In this document: positions 30,545 through 38,303 of the stretch, piece after piece
Layout of the letters: each line of letters starts with the position of its first letter
Numbering within the stretch: the first letter of the stretch is position 1
NCBI RefSeq assembly: GCF_000332495.1
Contig: NZ_AOGW02000004.1
Location: forward strand, 1-64,000
Direction: 5' to 3'
DNA: 64,000 nucleotides
Source: Leptospira terpstrae serovar Hualin str. LT 11-33 = ATCC 700639
GTDB taxonomy: Bacteria; Spirochaetota; Leptospiria; Leptospirales; Leptospiraceae
The notes under the pieces: generated by a model
What the model was told of the DNA's origin: nothing
The model's database searches: none
The model's input: only the letters and a program-made list of their open reading frames with translations
Translations under genes and position numbers: made by a program

Positions 30545-31134
30545 ATTTCAAAAAATATCCAATTTTTTTAAACTTAGAAAATAAAAACATTCTTATCGTT
30601 GGCGGTGGGAATGCCTGTTTAGAAAAATTACTAGGCCTTGAATTTACGGGAGCCAATCTCCATGTGATCTCAATTGATTTTAGTGAAGAAGTAAAAACTT
30701 TTTTAAACAAATACCCAAACATCAAAGTAGAAAAACGAGCAGTTAAAGAAGAAGATTTAAACCACAGAGAGATTATTTTTTTAGCAACAAGTGATCCCGA
30801 TACCAATCTAAATTTTCGAAAAATTGGCAAAGAAAAAGGGATTTGGGTGAACTCTGTGGATGATCCCAAAAATTGCGACTTTTACTCATCCTCCACCGTA
30901 TCCATTGGCCCTGTCCAATTTGCCATTTCCACAGATGGTAAATTTGCTGGTGTATCTTCTACTTTGCGGAAACTCTTTGAAGAAATTATCCCAGAAGAGG
31001 ATCATGAGTTAATGGAAACTCTATTTGAAATGAGAAGAAACTTAAAAGAAATCCTTCCTGACAATACGGAAAGAAGAAAGGTATTAAAAGAAATTGTTCA
31101 CAATTTAGATTCCAGATACTTTCACAAAGATTAA
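30541..31134 (+). CDS. precorrin-2 dehydrogenase / sirohydrochlorin ferrochelatase-like
   Basis: Met8/CysG-N-type protein, 197 residues, completing siroheme from precorrin-2. The NAD-binding start is LENKNILIVGGGNACLEKLLGLE, with LATSDPDTNLNFR and VNSVDDPKNCDFYSSSTV, then AISTDGKFAGVSSTLRK. Coupled to cobA by ATGA overlap, so CysG activity is split over two genes. Whether it also inserts iron or only oxidises cannot be read from the sequence. It ends overlapping the convergent lipoprotein gene by four bases. Confidence 0.88.
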   Translation: MNFKKYPIFLNLENKNILIVGGGNACLEKLLGLEFTGANLHVISIDFSEEVKTFLNKYPNIKVEKRAVKEEDLNHREIIFLATSDPDTNLNFRKIGKEKGIWVNSVDDPKNCDFYSSSTVSIGPVQFAISTDGKFAGVSSTLRKLFEEIIPEEDHELMETLFEMRRNLKEILPDNTERRKVLKEIVHNLDSRYFHKD

Positions 31135-31736
31135 TTCGAATCCGGATAGATTTGAATCGTTGTTAGTTGGTGTTCATTGGCCCAAACGGAATGTAAGGGA
31201 ATGTTCACTATCATCTTTTGATTGTCATCTAATCTTGCTGTCCATTCCCCCGGTGTCCTAGGTTCTGCAAATTTCACTTTTTTGATAGGGAAAGGAAACT
31301 GAACTTCAAATTGGATGAATTCCACTAGAGTATTAAAACGAAGTAAATCATCTCTAAGTTTTGCCTCTTTCAAAATAGAATCAATTTCCTCCCGGTTGAT
31401 TTCCAATGCCTTAAGAAGAAGGGAAGACTTACTCGTATCAACTACTAGTTGGATTTCCTGCACCTGTTCCTCTGTAAATTCAATGAACCGAAATCCAGGT
31501 GGTAAGATGTGAGTGTAATTGGAAAACTGATAAGCTCTCTCTTTGATACTGATCTCAAGTTCCCCTGTTGGTTTCAATCCAGATCCAAAAAAAACACCCG
31601 AAGGTTTTTTGGTAATTTTTTTCTGGTATAAAACAAGATCTCCTGACATATCAGGCCGAATCTTTATTTTAATATTCCCACCGGCACAGGCACAAAACAA
31701 TAGGCAGAAAATTACGGTTGGTGGTATCAGTTTCAT
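31131..31736 (-). CDS. putative lipoprotein of unknown function
   Basis: 201 residues. The N-terminus MKLIPPTVIFCLLFCACAGG is a lipoprotein signal peptide with cysteine at the expected cleavage site. The mature part has beta-type alternation and no domain I recognise; it includes a run of acidic helices (LEINREEIDSILKEAKLRDD) before a conserved-looking PFPIKKVKFAEP. Divergent from the NERD gene with only 43 bases between start codons, so the two promoters must overlap. Confidence 0.7.
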   Translation of the reverse strand: MKLIPPTVIFCLLFCACAGGNIKIKIRPDMSGDLVLYQKKITKKPSGVFFGSGLKPTGELEISIKERAYQFSNYTHILPPGFRFIEFTEEQVQEIQLVVDTSKSSLLLKALEINREEIDSILKEAKLRDDLLRFNTLVEFIQFEVQFPFPIKKVKFAEPRTPGEWTARLDDNQKMIVNIPLHSVWANEHQLTTIQIYPDSN

Positions 31737-31779
31737 ATCACCAATGGAAACACTGGTGGTCAGTTTGCAGAACTAAAAA

Positions 31780-33339
31780 ATGATCTATCCAAAACAGTTT
31801 CACGGAAAATCCAAAGACGTATCGCTAGAATCCCATTTTTATAGCCGTTTTTCCAAGGAAATTCGCATTCCTTGCAATATCTATTATTCGATTACCCTCA
31901 TCACTCCCGATGTTCCCATGCGAGAAATTGACTTTCTTGTGGTCTCGCCATTCGGAGTCATCACAATCGAATTAAAAAATGGGAAGTGGAGACAAAAAAA
32001 AGGAGAATGGGAATTTTATAATGTTCGAGAAAGGGATTGGAAACCAGTAGAAGGAAAATCCTATTCAAACCCCATCGAACAAGTAGTCACGGAGAGGGAC
32101 CTAATCCGTGAGTTTTTTAAAAACCATAACCAACTTGCGGATTTGTTTCCAGCGGATTATTACGATAGCGCTATCTTCTTTTTAAAAAATGAAAGAAAAG
32201 AATTTCACTTACCAAATGACCAACATCTTTATGTGTTTGGTGGGAAAGAAGTTCAGGATGAGGTTGACTTAAATTCTATTTTGGAAGAAATACTTTTCCG
32301 TTACAACAGAGAACCTCTGCCAGACTCAGTCCTTATCAAAGCACATGAAATCATTAAAAAAAATCTAAACTTCTTTCCTACCTTTCGATCACAAAAGGAA
32401 AAAGAAGAAGAGAATTTATTATTTTTTACGAAAGAACAATTTGAATTGGTGGAAGGAATTAATAACTACCCGCATAATTTAGTATTTGGAAGTACGGGAT
32501 CTGGTAAGTCTATCCTTGCAGGAGAGTTGGCCTTACAAAACGCTCGCGCTGGCAAAAAAGTATTGTTATGGCAAGGAGCAAAAGCACTTTACGAAATTTG
32601 GAAAGAGGAACTCGCAAACCTTCCAGAAAAGAACTACATTGAACTCATAAACAACATAACAGAAATAAACCACAACAACATTGATCTACTGATTGCTGAT
32701 GGGATTGAAGAGGTAATCACGGAACCTCCTGAAAAAGAAGTTTTTTTATACCTGTCAAAGTATTTTTGGGAAAATAAAAATTGGATCCTCTTTATCTCTA
32801 GGCGTTTTAAATATTTAGATTCCCCAATGTTAAATTATTGGAATTCACTTCCCATCCATGTCTGGGATATCAACCGTAATATAAGAAACTCTCCCGAAAT
32901 AGTCAATTTTGCGAATACTCTACTCAATGATTTTTCCGAATCTCCAATACAAAGTAATCTTTCCGATATTCAATTCATAAAGGCAGATGATGACCTAACA
33001 GACCAAATTCGGTGGTGTTTTGGTTATGCAAAGAAAGTATTAGAAGTAGAAAACGATGAAATTGTGGTAATTTATAAATCAGAAGAATCAGTAGCAAAAA
33101 CTGGATTAAAACAATTTTTAGATGAGAATGCTATGCGAAATTATTCGTGCCAAGAATTTGTGGGTATGGAAGAAACATGCGGCGTCCTCATTGGTTTTGA
33201 AGACTGGGATAAATTAGAGACAAGGACTCTCTTAGCAGAAACAATTTTGAAAATCAGAAGTTTGGTTTGTGTTTTCTATCCACCTAACGAAGAAGAAGTG
33301 ATTCAATCGATTCTAAAAAAAGGTGACTCTGGCCCATAA
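31780..33339 (+). CDS. NERD-domain protein with a degenerate SF1 helicase-like domain
   Basis: 519 residues. The N-terminal NERD (nuclease-related) domain, about residues 10-120, has REIDFLVVSPFGVITIELKNG, broken here as REIDFLVV and ITIELKNGKW, which keeps the D...ExK nuclease-like residues. From about 220 there is a P-loop NTPase: Walker A VFGSTGSGKSILAGELA, a Walker-B-like LLIADGIEEV in which the usual DE is DG, a UvrD-like NRNIRNSPEIVNFANTLL and FVGMEETCGVLIGF near the end. The nuclease site looks intact, but the ATPase may be weakened. The last codons overlap the 3' end of rnpB antisense. Function unknown. Confidence 0.75.
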   Translation: MIYPKQFHGKSKDVSLESHFYSRFSKEIRIPCNIYYSITLITPDVPMREIDFLVVSPFGVITIELKNGKWRQKKGEWEFYNVRERDWKPVEGKSYSNPIEQVVTERDLIREFFKNHNQLADLFPADYYDSAIFFLKNERKEFHLPNDQHLYVFGGKEVQDEVDLNSILEEILFRYNREPLPDSVLIKAHEIIKKNLNFFPTFRSQKEKEEENLLFFTKEQFELVEGINNYPHNLVFGSTGSGKSILAGELALQNARAGKKVLLWQGAKALYEIWKEELANLPEKNYIELINNITEINHNNIDLLIADGIEEVITEPPEKEVFLYLSKYFWENKNWILFISRRFKYLDSPMLNYWNSLPIHVWDINRNIRNSPEIVNFANTLLNDFSESPIQSNLSDIQFIKADDDLTDQIRWCFGYAKKVLEVENDEIVVIYKSEESVAKTGLKQFLDENAMRNYSCQEFVGMEETCGVLIGFEDWDKLETRTLLAETILKIRSLVCVFYPPNEEEVIQSILKKGDSGP

Positions 33340-33674
33340 GCCGGATTCTGTTCTATGCGATCATTTATCTAATGCTCTCTACCCACAACCTGGCGGGACA
33401 AGCTCGTAGCGGTTGTTTACTTGAGATTGCACATCGGAGGGTTTACCATGCCCCTATTTTCACAAATAGAGCGGTGGGCTCTTACCCCACCATTTCACCC
33501 TTACCTACCAAAGTAGGCGGTTTTCTTTCTGTTGCACTTTCCGTCCCTCAAGGCCCATTTCTGGATCCCGAAAGCCCAAGTGTTACTCGGTCCGATTGTC
33601 CCCTAGTGTCCGGACTTTCCTCCCCCCACCTTCCAGAAGGAAGGCAAAAGGCGATCGCTCGGCCAGAGTCAGTT
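33320..33674 (-). ncRNA. rnpB: RNase P RNA (class A)
   Basis: Catalytic RNA that matures tRNA 5' ends. On the minus strand the conserved 5' element GGAGGAAAGTCCGGAC and the 3' element ACAGAATCCGGCTTAT are both present. Helix P1 is formed by TGACTCTGGCC near 33671-33661 and GGCCAGAGTCA near 33334-33324, which sets the two ends. A run of seven T follows P1 on the minus strand and probably terminates transcription. No protein should be called on either strand here apart from the NERD tail. Confidence 0.95.
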
Positions 33675-33774
33675 TCATTGGAAAGTCAGGTTCGATCTCG
33701 TCTATGAGTATTTCTTCCAATTGGCACAAATTATGCATTGTGTAGGATTATGGAGTCCGTGAGGCACCCTTTGT

Positions 33775-34218
33775 ATGATTAAATACCAAATTGCTCTATT
33801 ATTCATCATTTCCTTTGGTTTGCATGCAAATCCCGTTTTGGATGAGTCTGCAGAAGACATTTTGAAAATCACTCGTTTGTCTCGAATCCCTTCTGTGATT
33901 ACGAGCCTTGAAGAACGAGCCATTCAAAAAATGGAAACAAACGAACTCATTTCTGCAAGGGAAGATTTGAAAAAAGCCATTCAGCTCAAACATGCGATTG
34001 GAATGAAAGAGTCAGAGGGAAATGCTAGTCTTCTTTTGCAAATTTCCAAATTAGAATCGCGGCTGGGGAACCGGTGTGAAGCAAACCAGTATTCCCATCT
34101 AGCAAAACGAATTGCCCTTCGCATTGGTGTCAACCTCGGGGCAGTAGCCTTAGACCGAGCGGTTGTTCCCGACAGAAAACCTGAAGGCTGTGTAGAAGTT
34201 TCCTGGTTAAAAGAGTAA
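33775..34218 (+). CDS. small exported protein of unknown function
   Basis: 147 residues with a Sec signal peptide (IALLFIISFGLHAN). The mature part is helical, with EERAIQKMETNELISAREDL then LKKAIQLKHAIG and SLLLQISKLESRLGN, a spacing like one or two TPR-type hairpins, and two cysteines (CEANQYS and the C-terminal GCVEVSW) that could form a disulfide in the periplasm. Divergent from rnpB; no family recognised. Confidence 0.6.
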   Translation: MIKYQIALLFIISFGLHANPVLDESAEDILKITRLSRIPSVITSLEERAIQKMETNELISAREDLKKAIQLKHAIGMKESEGNASLLLQISKLESRLGNRCEANQYSHLAKRIALRIGVNLGAVALDRAVVPDRKPEGCVEVSWLKE

Positions 34219-34462
34219 GTCACTTACCTTTTGCAAGCAGTGAAAAAAGAAAAGTAGGTTTCTTTGGAAAGTCGCTTACTTTAGTGATTCAGTTACAAAA
34301 GTAAGCCCCACGAATTTAACAACCGATTTCATAGGTAACTTACTTTCCAATCGATACCACGCGATTTTTGGTTCAGTTCACCAAAAATAACCAGATAACA
34401 AAATTCATATGACTACCTGGAGCCTGGGAATCAAATTTCAGGTGGTTGTCATCCGAGTCCCA
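34219..34462. other. intergenic region with three nested or tandem inverted repeats
   Basis: Between two convergent genes. Three perfect 9-bp inverted repeats are seen: TTGGAAAGT (34264) with ACTTTCCAA (34342); inside it GCTTACTTT (34274) with AAAGTAAGC (34298); and ATTTTTGGT (34364) with ACCAAAAAT (34380, loop of seven). None is followed by a clear T run. The motif AGTAAG/CTTACT occurs five times. It may hold a structured RNA or weak terminators; no coding frame is seen. Confidence 0.5.
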
Positions 34463-34846
34463 TTATGATTCGCTTTGAAATTTAAGGGAGGCAGAATTGA
34501 CACAATACCTTAACCCAGTGGGTTTTGGCCCGTCTGGAAATACATGACCCAGATGTGCCCCGCAGTTTTGACAGTGAATTTCTGTTCTAACCATACCATG
34601 GCTTTGGTCTGATTCTGTTGCCACTGCTTCTTTTCGCACCGGCTCGTAATAACTAGGCCAACCACTACCTGAATCATACTTTGCATTGGAAGAAAATAAT
34701 GCTTCACCGCAACAAACACAAAGGTAAGTGCCTTTCTCTTTATGTTCATAATATTCACCACTAAACGGTCGTTCGGTGCCTTTTTCCCTAGTGACTTGGA
34801 ATTGTAAGGGAGTGAGTTTTTCTTTCCAATTTTCTTCGTTCATCAT
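34463..34846 (-). CDS. msrB: peptide-methionine (R)-S-oxide reductase
   Basis: Repairs methionine-R-sulfoxide in proteins. 127 residues, no signal peptide, so cytoplasmic. Two CxxC pairs bind zinc (CVCC and CQNC), the central motif is [14 protein letters not shown], and the catalytic cysteine is in [11 protein letters not shown]. Two adjacent ATGs can serve as start. Divergent from hemA; a Fur/PerR-like inverted repeat lies 17 bases upstream of its start. Confidence 0.95.
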   Translation of the reverse strand: MMNEENWKEKLTPLQFQVTREKGTERPFSGEYYEHKEKGTYLCVCCGEALFSSNAKYDSGSGWPSYYEPVRKEAVATESDQSHGMVRTEIHCQNCGAHLGHVFPDGPKPTGLRYCVNSASLKFQSES

Positions 34847-34862
34847 AAACCATTCCTTATTA

Positions 34863-34881
34863 ATTGAGACTTAGTTTCAAT
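34863..34881. promoter_or_regulatory. Fur/PerR-like 7-1-7 box between msrB and hemA
   Basis: ATTGAGACTTAGTTTCAAT is a 19-base near-palindrome with one mismatched pair. Its core TGAGACT-T-AGTTTCA has the 7-1-7 form of Fur-family sites and matches 10 of 14 bases of TGATAAT-N-ATTATCA. It lies 17 bases upstream of msrB and about 25 bases before the HemR box of hemA. Known family logic (PerR and oxidative stress, heme genes) makes it plausible; binding is inferred only. Confidence 0.4.
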
Positions 34882-34905
34882 ATCATATTTTATTTTTTTA
34901 GAGAC

Positions 34906-34921
34906 TGACAATCTTGTGACA
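34906..34921 (+). promoter_or_regulatory. HemR box (TGACA-N6-TGACA) of the heme operon
   Basis: TGACA-ATCTTG-TGACA is an exact direct repeat with six-base spacing, matching the binding site I recall for the Leptospira response regulator HemR (HemKR system), which activates the hem operon. It ends 19 bases before the -10-like TAGAAT, so it covers the -35 position, as expected for an OmpR/PhoB-type activator. The HemKR genes are not in this window. Confidence 0.85.
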
Positions 34922-34940
34922 GTTGGAACTCTGTATTTGA

Positions 34941-34946
34941 TAGAAT
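34941..34946 (+). promoter_or_regulatory. candidate -10 element of hemA
   Basis: TAGAAT (one mismatch to TATAAT) lies seven bases before the hemA ATG. Transcription would start at or next to the ATG, implying a leaderless or nearly leaderless mRNA. This fits the absence of any Shine-Dalgarno sequence ahead of hemA. Confidence 0.5.
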
Positions 34947-34952
34947 AAAATT

Positions 34953-35825
34953 ATGTGGTCAAACCTGATTCTATTACATTCAAATGATCCCACAAGTAAC
35001 TCTTTAGACGAACCAGGTCTAGAGGTTTGGCAAACATGCCAAAGATCCATTGCATTTGGAGACCGCCGCTTATTTCCGATTACCGAATCCGAACGATTTT
35101 ACAAAGGTTACGAAGTTTTTCATGGTTTTGAGGCGTACCGGTTTCTGTTAGAAGTTGTTTCAGGGCTTAGATCCAAACTTTTTGGAGAATCTGAAATCCA
35201 GGCACAATTTCGAGATCGTTTTCGAGAAGAAAAAGTAACTGAGTCAACTTTTGCACTCTCTCTCTTAAGGTTACGAGATCAAATTTTAGAACATACGAAA
35301 CAAATTCGTTCCAAATATTTAACAGGACTTGGAAGACAAACTTATGGCAGTGTAGCTGATTCTTATCTACAAAAACATAAATCAGTAACTCTACTGGGAA
35401 CAGGAAAACTCGCCACTTCCATCCTCCCTTATCTTGTTTCAAAAGAAAAGGAAGTTCGCCTCATTGGCCGAAACCAAACAAAGATGTCTGAATTACAGAA
35501 AGAATATTCAATCACAACTCACCATTGGGAAGATTACAAACCAAGTACGGAAGCCATTGTGATTGCCTCTAGCTTTCTACCGTTTGATTGGGAATCCATG
35601 ATTGTAAATTCTTCTTTAATTTTAGATTTTCGTGAAACTGCATTCAGTGAATCCAATTATAAAAATTACATTCCCCTTTCAAAAATTCTAAACGATCTAC
35701 AAAATACTGATGAACAAATCCAATCCGTAAAAATGGACTTACAATTCTATCTTACCGAACTCACTCGGGAGCGGGAGGAAGAACAAATTCATATTATGAA
35801 TGGATGGGAAGATTTACTTGTCTGA
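34953..35825 (+). CDS. hemA: glutamyl-tRNA reductase (short form)
   Basis: First committed step of C5-pathway heme synthesis: Glu-tRNA to glutamate-1-semialdehyde. 290 residues against about 420 in most bacteria. The catalytic cysteine is Cys29 in VWQTCQRS (normally near 50), so the N-terminus is shortened. SGLRSKLFGESEIQAQFRDR matches the GluTR core, and the NADPH site is TLLGTGKLATSILPYL. The C-terminal dimerisation helices are mostly missing. An in-frame stop lies four codons before the ATG, so the short N-terminus is real. No Shine-Dalgarno sequence. Overlaps hemC by 26 bases. First gene of the hem operon. Confidence 0.88.
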   Translation: MWSNLILLHSNDPTSNSLDEPGLEVWQTCQRSIAFGDRRLFPITESERFYKGYEVFHGFEAYRFLLEVVSGLRSKLFGESEIQAQFRDRFREEKVTESTFALSLLRLRDQILEHTKQIRSKYLTGLGRQTYGSVADSYLQKHKSVTLLGTGKLATSILPYLVSKEKEVRLIGRNQTKMSELQKEYSITTHHWEDYKPSTEAIVIASSFLPFDWESMIVNSSLILDFRETAFSESNYKNYIPLSKILNDLQNTDEQIQSVKMDLQFYLTELTREREEEQIHIMNGWEDLLV

Positions 35826-37353
35826 GATCATCAAAGTCGGAGGAAGGTCTTCGCTTCTTTCCCGAATTCAAATTCTTTCCGTAACCAAAGCACTCCAACA
35901 AAAAAACAAAACCACAGAATTCCAAACAGTATTTAGAGAATCTGCTGGTGACAAAGATCTCAAAACACCTCTTTGGCAGTTTGCAGGCCAAGGAATTTTT
36001 ACAAAAGATCTCCAAGACGATTTATTAAATCATAAAATTGATATTGTCATTCATTCTTGGAAAGATATGGATCTAAGAGAACGGAAGGACACAATCCTTG
36101 TTCCCGTCTTAGCACGAGAAGATGTTCGCGACGTTTTACTTTTCAAAAGAAATAAATGGATTTCCGCACCAACTGAAATTACAATCCTTACTTCTTCTCC
36201 AAGAAGGGAACATCACATTCGTGATTTTGTAAAATCCTATTTCCCAACTCCCATCAACTCCTTCCAGGTCAAAATCGAATCAGTTAGAGGAAATATACAA
36301 ACAAGACTGCGAAAGTATCTGGAACATGAAAATGGTGGAATCTTAGTAGCAAAAGCAGCTTTAGATAGAATATTGAGTTTTGAAGATGATGAGAATCTGA
36401 TCCCTGAATTAAAGGATGTAAAACAACTCATTAGAGATACCATAAACCTCTCCTTGTTTATGGTAATGCCTTCTTCCATTTTCCCAAGTGCACCCGCACA
36501 AGGTGCTCTCGCTGCAGAGATTAGAAAAGATGACAAACATTTAGAATCACTACTTAGAGAAATTTCTGATGTAAATGCAGAACTTACAGCCAATGAAGAA
36601 AGAAAAATATTATCCAGGTATGGCGGTGGTTGTCATCAAAAAATCGGAGTTTCTGTATTAACAAGAGATTACGGTAGAATTACTTTTGTTAGAGGGGAAA
36701 CCGAAGATGGGAAATCCTTATTTACAAAGGAATTATCAAATACACCAAAACTAATGTTTCATCGTGATGAAGTTTGGCCACCAAAGGCCAAAATGGCCGC
36801 AAGACAAAGAGAAAGACTTACATACTCCATTCCCAAAGATGTAGATGTATTTGTTTCTCGCGGTTATGCATTTCCACTTGATTTATCAGTAAATCCAACC
36901 AACCAAATTCTTTGGTCGGCAGGACTTTCTACATGGAAAGATTTGGCTCTCAGAGGATTTTGGGTAAATGGAACCTGTGATGGGTTAGGTGAAAGTGAAC
37001 CCCCTATGATTGATTTACTTTTAGGAAGGAAAACAAATTTCATTAAACTCACTCATGTTGATTCAGACAAAAACAATAGTATTTATCCAGTGGTTCCAAC
37101 ATACTTTGTATCGGCACCAGAAATCCCAGTTCCATTTGATACATCCAAAATCAAAGCAGCCTATTGGCGCAGTGGTTCCGAGTTTGACATTGTTACCAAA
37201 CGGTTCCCTGAATTATTAGATGTCATACATTTTGTGGGTCCAGGATCGACATTTAAAAAAATTAAACAGACGATAGGTGAAGAAGCCGCTGAAACCAAAG
37301 TTTTTGTATCATTATCTTTTGATTCTTGGGTAGAAAGGTATATAAAGCCATGA
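35800..37353 (+). CDS. hemC: fused porphobilinogen deaminase / uroporphyrinogen-III synthase
   Basis: 517 residues carrying two consecutive pathway steps. Residues 10-310 are HemC: KVGGRSSLLSRIQ, IVIHSWKDMDLRERKD with catalytic Asp89, SAPAQGALAAEIR, and the dipyrromethane-cofactor Cys278 in GGGCHQKIGV. Residues about 325-517 resemble HemD (uroporphyrinogen-III synthase), with VFVSRGYAFPLD at the start and VHF...-type IHFVGPGSTFKKIK near the end; that half is poorly conserved, so the call rests on length, order and the absence of a separate hemD here. Overlaps hemA by 26 bases and hemB by four. Confidence 0.9.
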   Translation: MDGKIYLSEIIKVGGRSSLLSRIQILSVTKALQQKNKTTEFQTVFRESAGDKDLKTPLWQFAGQGIFTKDLQDDLLNHKIDIVIHSWKDMDLRERKDTILVPVLAREDVRDVLLFKRNKWISAPTEITILTSSPRREHHIRDFVKSYFPTPINSFQVKIESVRGNIQTRLRKYLEHENGGILVAKAALDRILSFEDDENLIPELKDVKQLIRDTINLSLFMVMPSSIFPSAPAQGALAAEIRKDDKHLESLLREISDVNAELTANEERKILSRYGGGCHQKIGVSVLTRDYGRITFVRGETEDGKSLFTKELSNTPKLMFHRDEVWPPKAKMAARQRERLTYSIPKDVDVFVSRGYAFPLDLSVNPTNQILWSAGLSTWKDLALRGFWVNGTCDGLGESEPPMIDLLLGRKTNFIKLTHVDSDKNNSIYPVVPTYFVSAPEIPVPFDTSKIKAAYWRSGSEFDIVTKRFPELLDVIHFVGPGSTFKKIKQTIGEEAAETKVFVSLSFDSWVERYIKP

Positions 37354-38303
37354 AAAAACAAACACTTCGACTTCGTTCCAACCAATATTTAAGAAACTTA
37401 GGAGAAACAGGTTCACTTAATGTAAACAAAATGATCCAACCTCTGTTTCTTGCAGAAGGGATCGACGAAAAGGAACCCATCAAAGGGTTACCCGAAGTTT
37501 TTCGTGATACTCATAAATCAATTTTTTCGCAAATTGAATCAGACTTAAAAGCAGGAGTCTCTCAGTTTCTACTTTTTATGGTTCCAAAAGAAAAATCGGA
37601 TACAGGTTTTCCAAAAAACTTCTACCATTCCAATATTAGTGCGATTAAAAAAGAATTCCCGAACATGTTTCTCTGGCTTGATACATGTATTTGTTCTGTG
37701 ACCACAACAGGTCATTGTTGCCACTTCCACAAATCAGGCACAATTGATCTGGATCTAACACTCAAACGTTTGTCTGACCTTGCCCTCATCTATGCAGATG
37801 CAGGTGCTGACGGAATTGCACCTAGTGATATGATGGATGGTCGCGTGGGCTCTCACAGAAAAATATTAGATGCTAACGAACATTCCATGGTTCCTATCAT
37901 GAGTTATTCGACAAAATTCAAAAGTAATTTTTATGGACCTTTCCGTGGGGCCGCAGATTCCTCACCACAATTTGGAGATAGAAGCGGATACCAACTGGAC
38001 GTACGTGACAGAGATACTGCCATCCACACTTCCATTCGAGATAAAGAAGAAGGTGCTGACTTACTCATGGTAAAACCAGGGATGACTGCAATTGATCTGA
38101 TAGGACCCATCAAAGAAAAAACAGGACTTCCTACTGGTGCTTACCAAGTGAGTGGCGAGTATGCCAGTCTTGTCTATTTAGCCAAAGAAGGTTTTTTAAA
38201 TTTTGAAGAAGGATTAAAGGAGACCTGGGATGTCTTTCGAAGGGCAGGATCTTCCTATTTAATTACTTATGGTGCAAGGATCGCACAAAGGTTGTATTCA
38301 TGA
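37350..38303 (+). CDS. hemB: delta-aminolevulinic acid dehydratase (porphobilinogen synthase)
   Basis: Condenses two ALA into porphobilinogen in the cytoplasm. 317 residues. The active-site metal cysteines are in [17 protein letters not shown] (zinc type), the Schiff-base lysines in [15 protein letters not shown] and [14 protein letters not shown]. The frame opens at 37326, but the ATG at 37350 overlaps the hemC stop (ATGA) like the other junctions of this operon and gives the usual N-terminus [11 protein letters not shown]. Confidence 0.95.
   Translation: MKKQTLRLRSNQYLRNLGETGSLNVNKMIQPLFLAEGIDEKEPIKGLPEVFRDTHKSIFSQIESDLKAGVSQFLLFMVPKEKSDTGFPKNFYHSNISAIKKEFPNMFLWLDTCICSVTTTGHCCHFHKSGTIDLDLTLKRLSDLALIYADAGADGIAPSDMMDGRVGSHRKILDANEHSMVPIMSYSTKFKSNFYGPFRGAADSSPQFGDRSGYQLDVRDRDTAIHTSIRDKEEGADLLMVKPGMTAIDLIGPIKEKTGLPTGAYQVSGEYASLVYLAKEGFLNFEEGLKETWDVFRRAGSSYLITYGARIAQRLYS

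Noticed and set aside
33372..33707. Open frame of 111 codons on the plus strand opposite rnpB
   Set aside because: It is the complement of conserved RNase P RNA elements, with low-complexity protein and no Shine-Dalgarno sequence; a chance frame.
34364..34388. ATTTTTGGT/ACCAAAAAT hairpin as a classical terminator
   Set aside because: The stem is AT-rich and the T run lies inside the stem, not after it, on both strands; kept only as part of the structured region.
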